A stretch of 41,107 nucleotides of DNA. It comes from Flavobacteriales bacterium. Lineage in GTDB: Bacteria > Bacteroidota > Bacteroidia > Flavobacteriales_D > Sanyastnellaceae. This document shows positions 23,910 through 31,387 of this stretch, piece by piece. The DNA lies in NCBI GenBank assembly GCA_029238785.1, contig JAQWFN010000100.1, forward strand, positions 1 to 41,107, read 5' to 3'. Under the pieces are notes generated by a model. That model worked only from the letters and a program-made list of their open reading frames with translations, was not told where the DNA came from and did not search any database. Each line of letters opens with the position of its first letter. The stretch's first letter is position 1. Position numbers and translations under genes: made by a program.

Positions 23910-24496
23910 TGGAAAAAGCTTATTTCGCACATGAAACTGCTGTAGTTGACGAAGGTTGTACTATCGGTGCTGGAACTAAAATCTGGCATTTCTCTCACAT
24001 CATGCCCAAAAGCGTGCTGGGAGAAAACTGCAACATCGGACAAAACGTGGTGATTTCACCAGAGGTGGTTTTGGGTAAAAATGTGAAAGTGCAAAACAAC
24101 GTATCTATTTACACTGGTGTTACTTGCGAAGATGATGTGTTTTTAGGACCATCTTGCGTGTTCACCAACGTCATTAACCCCAGAAGTGCTGTAAATCGCA
24201 AAAACGAATACATGCGCACTACCGTTAAAACAGGCGCATCAATTGGTGCAAATGCAACTATTGTATGTGGACATGACATTGGTAAATTTGCCTTTATTGG
24301 CGCAGGTGCTGTTGTAACGAAAACAGTTCCAGACTATGCACTTGTGGTTGGAAACCCAGCAAAACAACTGGGCTGGATGAGCGAATTTGGTGAACGACTC
24401 GAATTTAATCAAGACGGAATCGCTGTCTGTAAAGAAAGCGGAGAAAAATATCAATTGAAAGATCAAAAAGTGGTTAAATTAACCACGAACAATTAA
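23909..24496 (+). CDS. wbpD: Hexapeptide-repeat N-acetyltransferase, WbpD/WlbB-like
   Basis: 195 residues forming a left-handed parallel beta-helix: the hexapeptide pattern is visible from 'VDEGCTIGAGTKIWHF' through 'NCNIGQNVVI', 'NVKVQNNVSIYTGV' and 'GASIGANATIVCG' to 'FIGAGAVVTKTVPDYALVVGNPAKQLGW'. 'FTNVINPRSA..RKNEYMRTTVK' matches the WbpD/WlbB group, trimeric acetyl-CoA enzymes that acetylate the 3-amino group of UDP-GlcNAc3N-uronate made by WbpE. The ATG overlaps the previous stop by one base. The C-terminal ~35 residues are a family-typical tail. Confidence 0.9.
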   Translation: MEKAYFAHETAVVDEGCTIGAGTKIWHFSHIMPKSVLGENCNIGQNVVISPEVVLGKNVKVQNNVSIYTGVTCEDDVFLGPSCVFTNVINPRSAVNRKNEYMRTTVKTGASIGANATIVCGHDIGKFAFIGAGAVVTKTVPDYALVVGNPAKQLGWMSEFGERLEFNQDGIAVCKESGEKYQLKDQKVVKLTTNN

Positions 24497-24501
24497 GAGA
24501 G

Positions 24502-25797
24502 ATGTACGAAAAACTAATTAACAAAGAAGCAAAACTAGCTGTAGTAGGACTAGGTTACGTTGGACTCCCAATTGCTTTGGAATTCGCTAAATCGATTAGC
24601 GTTATTGGCTTTGACATTAACGCTAAGCGAGTGGAGATGATGAACAACAAGATCGATCCATCAAACGAACTTGAGTCTTCCTCTTTTGATGGTGCTGATA
24701 TCACTTTTACCGCAGACCCAGAGGTATTAAAAGAAGCACGCTTTTTTGTAGTTGCCGTACCAACTCCAATTAATTCAAGCAACTTGCCTGATTTAGGACC
24801 AGTACTCGCAGCGAGCAGAACCGTTGGAAACGTTTTGAAAGAAGGCGACTATGTGGTTTATGAATCTACCGTTTATCCTGGTTGTACCGAAGATGATTGT
24901 GTGCCCATTCTCGAAGAACTTTCAGGACTGAAGTACATCAAAGACTTCAAAGTGGGTTATAGCCCAGAACGAATCAACCCGGGCGACAAACAACATACCG
25001 TTCGCACCATCACTAAAGTATCTAGTGGTTGCGATGAAGAAAGTGCTGAAAACATCGCTAAAACCTATGAAATTGTGGTTGATGCGGGCGTTCATAGAGC
25101 CTCAAGCATCAAAGTAGCAGAAGCCTCTAAGGTGATCGAAAATACCCAGCGAGATGTCAATATCGCATTGATCAACGAGCTCTCGATCATCCTCAACCGC
25201 GTTGGCATCAACACCTATGATGTGCTCGAAAGTGCATCTACAAAATGGAACTTCTTGCCCTTTACTCCAGGTTTGGTAGGCGGACACTGTATTGGTGTTG
25301 ACCCTTACTACCTGACTTTCAAAGCAAAAAAACTAGGCTACCACGCTAAAGTCATCAATTCTGGTCGTTACGTAAACGACTCCATGGGCTTCTATGTTGG
25401 TAAACAAACCGTAAAACGCATTCTCGATCAAGGGAAAAACATCCTCGATGCACGTGTATTGGTGATGGGAATGACCTTTAAAGAAGACGTTTCTGACATT
25501 CGAAACTCGAAAGTAATCGATGTGATTCGCGAACTTGAATCGTTCAGCGTAAAAGTTGATATTATCGACCCGCATGCAGATAAGCAGGAAGTGAAAGCGG
25601 AGTACGATCTCGAGCTTAAAGATGCTGCTCAAGCAAAAGGTTATGACGCAGTGATTATCGCTGTGAACCACAAACAATATCAAGATTACAGCGAAGACGA
25701 CTTTAAAGCCTTGATGAAAGACGAAAAAGGAGTTCTTGTTGATATCCGTGGCTCATACCGACGTAAGATTAAAGATCTTCATTACTGGAGTTTGTAA
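24502..25797 (+). CDS. Nucleotide-sugar dehydrogenase, WbpO/TviB/WbpA type (UDP-N-acetylhexosamine 6-dehydrogenase)
   Basis: 431 residues. Same superfamily as Ugd but the other branch: 'VVGLGYVGLPIALEFAK' (14-30), 'VAVPTPIN..NLPDLGPV', 'YESTVYPGCTED' (120-131), 'GYSPERINPGDK' (152-163), 'EASKVIENTQRDVNIALINEL' and the catalytic Cys in 'GLVGGHCIGVDPYYL' (C263). The 'YSPERI.PGD' and 'VYPGCTE' forms mark enzymes that oxidise UDP-GlcNAc or UDP-GalNAc at C6. With the WbpE- and WbpD-like genes beside it, UDP-GlcNAc to UDP-GlcNAcA is the likely reaction; GlcNAc versus GalNAc cannot be read by eye. Confidence 0.92.
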   Translation: MYEKLINKEAKLAVVGLGYVGLPIALEFAKSISVIGFDINAKRVEMMNNKIDPSNELESSSFDGADITFTADPEVLKEARFFVVAVPTPINSSNLPDLGPVLAASRTVGNVLKEGDYVVYESTVYPGCTEDDCVPILEELSGLKYIKDFKVGYSPERINPGDKQHTVRTITKVSSGCDEESAENIAKTYEIVVDAGVHRASSIKVAEASKVIENTQRDVNIALINELSIILNRVGINTYDVLESASTKWNFLPFTPGLVGGHCIGVDPYYLTFKAKKLGYHAKVINSGRYVNDSMGFYVGKQTVKRILDQGKNILDARVLVMGMTFKEDVSDIRNSKVIDVIRELESFSVKVDIIDPHADKQEVKAEYDLELKDAAQAKGYDAVIIAVNHKQYQDYSEDDFKALMKDEKGVLVDIRGSYRRKIKDLHYWSL

Positions 25798-25843
25798 ACG
25801 CTTTTTAGCATTTCATTCCGACTTGAAATCTTAACTTAGCTTC

Positions 25844-26896
25844 ATGTCACAACGAACTGTTCTTATCACAGGAGGAGCTGGATTTATTGGTTCACACCTC
25901 GTGAAGCGCTTCTTGAAGCTCCACGATTACCGCATCCTTACGCTGGATAAATTGACTTATGCTGGACATTTAGGCAATTTAGCTGAAGTACTTCATCACC
26001 CAAATCACAGCTTTGTGAAAGGTGATATTTGTGATGAAGCTTTGTTAGACAAGCTCTTTCAGGAGGAAAACATTTCCGACGTCATTCACCTGGCAGCAGA
26101 ATCTCATGTAGATCGCTCCATTGAATCACCGCTCGAATTTGTTCAAACCAACGTTATAGGAACCGTTACCTTGTTGAATTCGGCCAAGAAACACTGGCAA
26201 GGAAATGCAAACAAACGCTTTCATCATGTGAGTACCGATGAAGTGTTTGGATCGCTGGGAGAACATGGTGCTTTTAATGAACACACCAGCTACGACCCTC
26301 GGAGTCCCTACTCTTCTTCAAAAGCTTCCTCAGATCATTTTGTAAGAGCTTACGGTCACACCTATGGAATGAATACCGTTATCTCCAACTGCTCCAATAA
26401 TTACGGACCAAATCAGTTCCCAGAAAAGCTCATTCCCTTAATGATCAACAACATCGTTAAACACCATCCTCTCCCCGTTTATGGTGAAGGGTTGAATGTG
26501 CGCGATTGGTTGTGGGTGGAAGACCATGTGGAAGCCCTAGATTTGGTGTTCCACCAAGGCAAAACAGGTGATTCATACAACATTGGAGGCAACGAGGAAT
26601 GGAAAAACATCGACCTCGTGCACGCCCTTTGTGAGCAAATGGATCAACTGCTCGGAAGGCAGCCAGGAAGCGCTGCAAGTTTAATCACCCATGTGAAAGA
26701 CCGCGCAGGACACGACCTTCGTTACGCCATTGATGCTTCGAAAATCAAAGCGGAATTGAACTGGGAGCCGAAAATGAGCTTCGAAAATGGCCTGAGAGCA
26801 ACTGCTTTATGGTACCTTGAAAACGATAGCTGGCTTGATAGTGTTATGGACGGTTCTTACCGCGATTATTACGAGCGTCAATACCAAAAAAGATAA
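25844..26896 (+). CDS. rfbB: dTDP-glucose 4,6-dehydratase
   Basis: 350 residues. 'ITGGAGFIGSHLV' (8-20), 'LTYAGHLGNL', 'HLAAESHVDRSIE' (82-94), active site 'VSTDEVFG' with T131, D132, E133, 'SPYSSSKASSDHFVRAYGHTYG' with Y156 and K160, and 'NCSNNYGP.QFPEKLIP'. The T-D-E triad is that of dehydratases of the RmlB family, giving dTDP-4-keto-6-deoxyglucose. The other rhamnose genes (rmlA, C, D) are not in the window, so the end product is unknown. It is 46 bases after the dehydrogenase and two bases before the phosphatase. Confidence 0.94.
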   Translation: MSQRTVLITGGAGFIGSHLVKRFLKLHDYRILTLDKLTYAGHLGNLAEVLHHPNHSFVKGDICDEALLDKLFQEENISDVIHLAAESHVDRSIESPLEFVQTNVIGTVTLLNSAKKHWQGNANKRFHHVSTDEVFGSLGEHGAFNEHTSYDPRSPYSSSKASSDHFVRAYGHTYGMNTVISNCSNNYGPNQFPEKLIPLMINNIVKHHPLPVYGEGLNVRDWLWVEDHVEALDLVFHQGKTGDSYNIGGNEEWKNIDLVHALCEQMDQLLGRQPGSAASLITHVKDRAGHDLRYAIDASKIKAELNWEPKMSFENGLRATALWYLENDSWLDSVMDGSYRDYYERQYQKR

Positions 26897-26898
26897 GC

Positions 26899-27645
26899 AT
26901 GTCTTTCCTCTCCAAACTTTTTAGAAAACAAAAAGTACTCGAGCCCATTGATTTGAGCCTCGTGGGAACTGACATGCACTCCCACCTCATTCCTGGAATT
27001 GATGATGGTTCTCCAAACACGGAGGTTAGCCTTGATTTAATTCGTAAACTGATTGATCTCGGATATTCCAAAATCATTACCACTCCCCATGTGATGAGCG
27101 ACTACTACAGAAACTCAAGCAGCGATATTTTGAGGGGATTGGACCAGCTTCGCGAAGCACTTCAAAAAGAAAACATCACCATTCCTGTTGAGGCCGCTGC
27201 AGAGTACTTTCTCGATGAGCACTTTGAGAAGTTGATCGCTGAAAAAGATGTGCTCACCTTTGGCGACAATCATGTTCTCTTTGAGTTGTCTTTTATGACT
27301 GAACCTGCCTCACTCAAAAAAGTGCTTTTCGAACTTCAAATGGCCGGTTACAAACCCATTCTGGCTCACCCCGAACGTTACCCATATTGGCATAAAGAGT
27401 TCGACAAGTACCGAGAATTGGTAGATCGAGATGTTTTTCTTCAATTGAACATCAACTCCCTAACAGGTACCTATTCTCCTCAAGTGCAAAAATGCGGAGA
27501 GCAATTGATACAAGAAGGATTGATTCAATTCTTAGGAACAGATTGCCACCATCATGGGCACATTCATCTGACAAGCAGCGCACGAAGCCATTCAGCGCTT
27601 CATCAACTCATTGAGTCGAACAAGCTCTTGAATAAAACCTTGTAA
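26899..27645 (+). CDS. PHP-domain tyrosine-protein phosphatase of capsule/exopolysaccharide loci (CpsB/YwqE-like)
   Basis: 248 residues, PHP metal-dependent fold: 'TDMHSHLIPGIDDGS' (metal ligands H27 and H29), 'GYSKIITTPHVMSDYY', the acidic 'AAAEYFLDEHF', 'ILAHPERYPYW' and 'FLGTDCHHHG' near the C-terminus. The DHSH...GIDDG form is that of CpsB/CapC/YwqE, which dephosphorylate the tyrosine kinase that controls polysaccharide polymerisation and export. Its place at the end of the sugar-nucleotide operon fits this. No Wzc-like kinase lies in the window. The stop is followed after six bases by the end of the convergent ferredoxin gene, with no clear terminator. Confidence 0.9.
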   Translation: MSFLSKLFRKQKVLEPIDLSLVGTDMHSHLIPGIDDGSPNTEVSLDLIRKLIDLGYSKIITTPHVMSDYYRNSSSDILRGLDQLREALQKENITIPVEAAAEYFLDEHFEKLIAEKDVLTFGDNHVLFELSFMTEPASLKKVLFELQMAGYKPILAHPERYPYWHKEFDKYRELVDRDVFLQLNINSLTGTYSPQVQKCGEQLIQEGLIQFLGTDCHHHGHIHLTSSARSHSALHQLIESNKLLNKTL

Positions 27646-27651
27646 TCGGGC

Positions 27652-27978
27652 TTATTCTCCAACTGGAGCGAGGCGAACTACCAAACCGTCCAAATCATCA
27701 GCAAGATGAATTTGACAACCTAAACGGCTGTTGCCTTCCACAAAAAAGGCTTGATCAAGCATGTTCTCTTCATCTTCGCTCGCCTCATGTAATTCGTGAT
27801 CACTCTCGATGTACATATGACAAGAAGCACACATGGCCATTCCACCACAAGTACCTTCAACAGGGAGTTCAGCGCTCTTGCACAACTCCATCATGTTCAT
27901 GTTCATGTCTGTAGGCGCTTCCAAGTCATGAGAAGTACCTTCACGGTCGATAACCGTTATATTGATTGTGTTTTCCAC
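27652..27978 (-). CDS. 2Fe-2S ferredoxin (adrenodoxin type)
   Basis: 108 residues. Four cluster Cys in the expected spacing: C44, C50 and C53 in 'EGTCGGMAMCASCHMYIE' and C88 in 'RLGCQI'. The 'C-x5-C-x2-C' form and the acidic stretch around 60-75 fit vertebrate/ISC-type ferredoxins. The gene lies two bases downstream of an FAD reductase, its probable electron donor. The pair could supply electrons for iron-sulphur cluster assembly or an oxygenase; nothing here decides which. Confidence 0.93.
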   Translation of the reverse strand: MENTINITVIDREGTSHDLEAPTDMNMNMMELCKSAELPVEGTCGGMAMCASCHMYIESDHELHEASEDEENMLDQAFFVEGNSRLGCQIHLADDLDGLVVRLAPVGE

Positions 27979-27980
27979 GA

Positions 27981-28985
27981 CTAGAATCCGTTAACACCGT
28001 TCACGGTGGTGTATTTTAAAACGTAGTTTTTATCTGGGTAGATGCGTTTGAATGCTGATTGAACCATCAAGGTAGCCTCATGGAAACCGCAAAGGATCAA
28101 CTTCAATTTACCAGGGTAGGTGTTCACATCACCAATGGCATATATTCCAGGAATGTTGGTCGCATAATCGAAGGTATCCACCACGATGGCGTTCTTCTCG
28201 ATTTCTAAGCCCCACTCTCCAATTGGTCCGAGTTTCGGACTCAATCCAAACAAGGGCACCCAATGATCGCATTCCACTTTCGTAATGCCTTCTTTCTTCT
28301 TGATTTCAACGTGCTCTACTTTGCCGTCTCCACCTATTCCTACCACTTCAGCATCAGTGATCAAATTGATTTTACCTGCTTCTGCCAAGTCAATCACTTT
28401 CTGAACACTGTCTGGATGACCTCTAAAAGAAGATCTTCTGTGCACCAAACTCACTTCAGCTGCAATTCCGTCTGCCAAGAAATTCGTCCAATCCAATGCC
28501 GAGTCTCCTCCACCAGAAATCACCACCTTTTTACCACGGTAGAAATTAGGGTCTTTAATGATGTATTCCACCCCGTGGTCTTCGTAGTTCGCTAAGTTTT
28601 CTACAGGAGGTTTTCTAGGCTCGAAAGAACCCAAGCCACCTGCAATGGCAACAACCGGAGCAATGTGCTTTGTTCCGCGATTCGTGGTTACAATAAACTT
28701 ATCGTCATCTGTCTTTTCAATGGTTTCCGCGCGTTCACCCAAAGTAAAACCAGGCTTAAAAGGAGCCGCCTGAGCCATTAAGTTATCTACCAAATCTCCA
28801 GCAAGTACTTCTGGGAAAGCCGGGATATCAAAAATGGGCTTCTTTGGATAAATTTCAGCACACTGACCTCCAGCTTGAGGTAAGGCATCAATCAAATGGC
28901 AACGCAACTTTAACAAGCCTGCTTCGAAAACGGTGAACAAACCGCAAGGGCCTGCTCCAATGATGAGGATATCTGTTTCGATCAT
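27981..28985 (-). CDS. Thioredoxin-reductase-like ferredoxin--NAD(P)+ reductase
   Basis: 334 residues. FAD-binding 'IIGAGPCGLFTVFEAG' (8-23), 'LPQAGGQCAEIYPKKPIFDIP' (about 35-55), a second dinucleotide motif 'VVISGGGDSALDWTNFL' and the C-terminal 'NIPGIYAIGDVNTYPGKLKLILCGFHEA'. It lacks the CxxC of true thioredoxin reductase and matches the YumC-type ferredoxin reductases. The C-terminal aromatic/Tyr segment that stacks on the flavin is represented by 'YVLKYTTVNG'. The adjacent ferredoxin gene supports the call. A promoter-like box sits at 29003-29010. Confidence 0.92.
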   Translation of the reverse strand: MIETDILIIGAGPCGLFTVFEAGLLKLRCHLIDALPQAGGQCAEIYPKKPIFDIPAFPEVLAGDLVDNLMAQAAPFKPGFTLGERAETIEKTDDDKFIVTTNRGTKHIAPVVAIAGGLGSFEPRKPPVENLANYEDHGVEYIIKDPNFYRGKKVVISGGGDSALDWTNFLADGIAAEVSLVHRRSSFRGHPDSVQKVIDLAEAGKINLITDAEVVGIGGDGKVEHVEIKKKEGITKVECDHWVPLFGLSPKLGPIGEWGLEIEKNAIVVDTFDYATNIPGIYAIGDVNTYPGKLKLILCGFHEATLMVQSAFKRIYPDKNYVLKYTTVNGVNGF

Positions 28986-29002
28986 TCAGAAAAATATTTC
29001 GA

Positions 29003-29010
29003 CAAAAGTA
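29003..29010 (-). promoter_or_regulatory. Candidate -7 box (TACTTTTG) for the reductase-ferredoxin operon
   Basis: Exact TAnnTTTG match on the minus strand, 17 bases before the reductase ATG. No TTG at 19 bases. The gap 29011-29091 shows nothing else. Confidence 0.45.
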
Positions 29011-29091
29011 TTGAATTTCATGCAAGCAGACTTCATCTGCACACAGAGAAGTGAAACAAGAACGCGATCTTCTTGTTCTATTCACCACAAA

Positions 29092-29121
29092 TTGATTCTC
29101 CCACTTTTTTCTCTAAATTGT
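29092..29121 (+). promoter_or_regulatory. Candidate promoter of the T9SS esterase gene
   Basis: TTG (29092-29094), exactly 19 bases, then TAAATTGT (29114-29121), which keeps TA and TT of the TAnnTTTG box. The leader to the ATG at 29146 would be about 18 bases. Confidence 0.5.
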
Positions 29122-29145
29122 AGGTCTATCCAAAACCTTTTACAA

Positions 29146-30402
29146 ATGAAACAAGTCTATACTTTCCTTCTACTCTTATTAAGCACTAATCTTCTTATCG
29201 CTCAGTGCGAAAACGGAAGGTACCTTAACATGATTTTCCCAGAATTTACAGAAATAGAGAACATTCCTTATGGGAACAATATCGACTATGAAGGAAATGA
29301 TACGGAATTGCTCTTGGACGTTTACCAGCCTGTGGGCGATTCAGAAACCAGCAGACCATTAATCATTTTCGCTCATGGCGGCAGCTTCGTTGGTGGCTCG
29401 AAAGATGAACTTGATGTTGCACCTTTGTGCGAAGATTTCTCTAGAATGGGATATGTAACGGCTTCCATCAACTATAGACTTGGCATTCCACCAATTTTTC
29501 CAATTGTAGAAACTTCAGCCACTGAGGCTGTTGCGAGAGGCTATCACGACATGAAGGCGGCGATCCGTTTTTTCAGAAAAGATGTGGCCGAAAACGGTAA
29601 CCAATGGAACATCGACCCAGATAAAATCATCATTGCAGGAAGCTCCGCTGGTGGATTTATTACTACTCATATCGCGTTCATGGATGAGCTTGAAGAACTA
29701 CCGCCTTTGCTCGATCAATCGCTCCCAGGATTGGGCGGTGGACTAGAAGGAACGAGCGGTAATGAAGGCTATTCTAGCGAGGTAATCGGAATTGTAAACA
29801 TCGCAGGGGCATTGTTAGATGTTGATTGGATGACTGCCGAGGATGAGCCCATCTTGAGCTTTCATGGAACGGGAGACAATACAGTGCCTTTTGGTGAAGC
29901 CATGCTACAGCTTTTTGGCTTGGTGAACGTAACGGTAGTAGCAGGTTCTAGCGCCATTCACGAACAGGCAGATGCCATTGGTCTCACGAACTGTTTTGAG
30001 ATTTACGATCAACAAGGACACGTTCCTCACGTGAGCAGTGATTTTTATTATGACATCACCCGCTCAATCATGAGTAATTTTACAGGGCACCTCGTATGTC
30101 CCAACACCGTTGAACTTGATTGTGAATACCGAGAAATAACCATCGACGTGCTTGAAGTAGAAAATGAGCAAGCACTCCTCCTTTACCCTAACCCGAGCGA
30201 TGGTGTCGTTACGATTCAACACCCTTTCAAAGGAAGAGTAAGAATGAACCTCTTTAGTCAAGACGGAAAATTGATTCTCGACGAAGAGCTAAGCAGCAAT
30301 ATCATCACTAGAGACCTGACAACACTTCCAAGTGGTTTGTACCTCCTTCGTTTGGTAAATGATGCAGGAGAGCATGTTGAGGAGAAACTACTGGTTGAAT
30401 AA
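29146..30402 (+). CDS. Secreted alpha/beta-hydrolase (carboxylesterase/lipase type) with T9SS sorting domain
   Basis: 418 residues from ATG 29146, which gives a proper signal peptide ('MKQVYTFLLLLLSTNLLIAQ'); the frame is open further upstream but that part overlaps the divergent reductase gene. The catalytic region has the oxyanion motif 'FAHGGSFVGGS' (about 83-93), 'INYRLGIPP', the nucleophile elbow 'IAGSSAGGFITTH' with Ser near 166, 'SFHGTGDNTVPFG' (Asp) and 'DQQGHVPH' (His). The fold is of the hormone-sensitive-lipase/BD-FAE kind. The last ~75 residues are a type A sorting domain ('LLLYPNPSDGVVTI ... LPSGLYLLRLV'). Substrate unknown; exported to the surface or medium. Confidence 0.9.
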   Translation: MKQVYTFLLLLLSTNLLIAQCENGRYLNMIFPEFTEIENIPYGNNIDYEGNDTELLLDVYQPVGDSETSRPLIIFAHGGSFVGGSKDELDVAPLCEDFSRMGYVTASINYRLGIPPIFPIVETSATEAVARGYHDMKAAIRFFRKDVAENGNQWNIDPDKIIIAGSSAGGFITTHIAFMDELEELPPLLDQSLPGLGGGLEGTSGNEGYSSEVIGIVNIAGALLDVDWMTAEDEPILSFHGTGDNTVPFGEAMLQLFGLVNVTVVAGSSAIHEQADAIGLTNCFEIYDQQGHVPHVSSDFYYDITRSIMSNFTGHLVCPNTVELDCEYREITIDVLEVENEQALLLYPNPSDGVVTIQHPFKGRVRMNLFSQDGKLILDEELSSNIITRDLTTLPSGLYLLRLVNDAGEHVEEKLLVE

Positions 30403-30404
30403 AT

Positions 30405-31133
30405 ATGGATAACAGCATCATTGATCAAGGCTTTGGCGTTTCAGGAAAAAACCTTCTTGGATCTCCAAAACTTGCTCGATTTTTGAAAGTAGCTTACATC
30501 GTTTTAATTGCCCTTACGGCGATTGATTTGATGATGCAGCTTTGGACCTACTTCCTTATTGAAAAAGGCATTTTCAAACTTCATGAAAGCGATTATGCCC
30601 GACTAGAAACAGCAGGTATTTTTCAGATTGTGGTCAACCTCATGGCCCTTCTTGTGAGCACAGGATGCCTGGTGATCTTTATGGTTTGGGTGAACCGCTG
30701 TTATCGAAATGTTTTCACTTTGGACGGAAAAGCTACGCTTGGTAGAATGCTTTTTGGCTTTTCATGGTTCATTCCTCTGCTTGCCTTTATACTTCCTATT
30801 ATTGGGGTTCGCGACATCTGGAACTGCTACCAAAAAGAGTGCATTCAGAATCAGCGTTTGTGGCAAGGACTGGAGTTTATCTATCTCTGGTGGGGTTTGT
30901 TCGTTCTCTACCGCCTGAGCTGGTGGGCGCTAAGTGCCCTCCCCTTCATTTTTGGCTCAATCAGCCATAAAAACTTGTATTCAGAAAGCATCATGAACAA
31001 CGGAATAATTTTGTCTTTGATCGTCAACGCATTGATCTTCATTCCCGTTTTAGCCTTTCAAGTTTATTTGGTCAAAAATGTAGATTCTTGGGAAGGTAAA
31101 ATCATCAAGTCCTTAAGCCAAGAACTCGTTTAA
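30405..31133 (+). CDS. DUF4328 integral membrane protein
   Basis: 242 residues with about five to six membrane segments (roughly 28-48, 72-96, 118-140, 163-180, 198-220). The centre has the DUF4328 pattern: 'FMVWVNRCYRNV' (W..R.YRN) followed by 'FSWFIPLLAFILPIIGVRDIWNCYQK' (W.IP......P......IW). The function of the family is not known. It begins two bases after the esterase stop, so it is probably translated from the same mRNA. It is convergent with the NifU-like gene, 11 bases away, with no terminator visible. Confidence 0.8.
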   Translation: MDNSIIDQGFGVSGKNLLGSPKLARFLKVAYIVLIALTAIDLMMQLWTYFLIEKGIFKLHESDYARLETAGIFQIVVNLMALLVSTGCLVIFMVWVNRCYRNVFTLDGKATLGRMLFGFSWFIPLLAFILPIIGVRDIWNCYQKECIQNQRLWQGLEFIYLWWGLFVLYRLSWWALSALPFIFGSISHKNLYSESIMNNGIILSLIVNALIFIPVLAFQVYLVKNVDSWEGKIIKSLSQELV

Positions 31134-31144
31134 TTCAAGAAGCA

Positions 31145-31387
31145 TCAAAGATTTACAGCCTCTACTTTTTCAATTTCAGGAGCGGCATTTTTAATGGCCT
31201 CTTCTACTCCCGCTCGCATAGTCATTGCGCTCATGCTGCAGTTCACGCAAGCACCGTGAAGTTCAACACGTGCGGTCATGTCTGCCGTGATTTCTAGCAA
31301 AGAAATATCTCCACCATCAGCTCTTAAGTAGGGTCTTAGCTCTTCTAAAGCAGCTTCAATTCGATTTTCCAGTGTCAAATTTCCCAT
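31145..31387 (-). CDS. NifU-like C-terminal domain protein (iron-sulphur scaffold/carrier)
   Basis: 80 residues, only the Nfu domain: 'RIEAALEELRPYLRADGGDISLLEI' (8-32) and the cluster-binding CxxC in 'LHGACVNCSMSAMTMRAGVE' (C47, C50). Such small Nfu proteins carry 4Fe-4S clusters to target enzymes. The ATG overlaps the stop of the Mrp gene (TAATG), and Mrp proteins are also cluster carriers, so the two probably act together. Confidence 0.93.
   Translation of the reverse strand: MGNLTLENRIEAALEELRPYLRADGGDISLLEITADMTARVELHGACVNCSMSAMTMRAGVEEAIKNAAPEIEKVEAVNL

Noticed and set aside
20470-27645. Treating the sugar operon as a horizontally acquired island
   Set aside because: I see no mobility gene or direct repeat around it, and base composition and codon use look like the neighbours by eye.
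28933-29145. Upstream extension of the T9SS esterase frame
   Set aside because: It overlaps the divergent reductase gene and its promoter, and the signal peptide starts at 29146.
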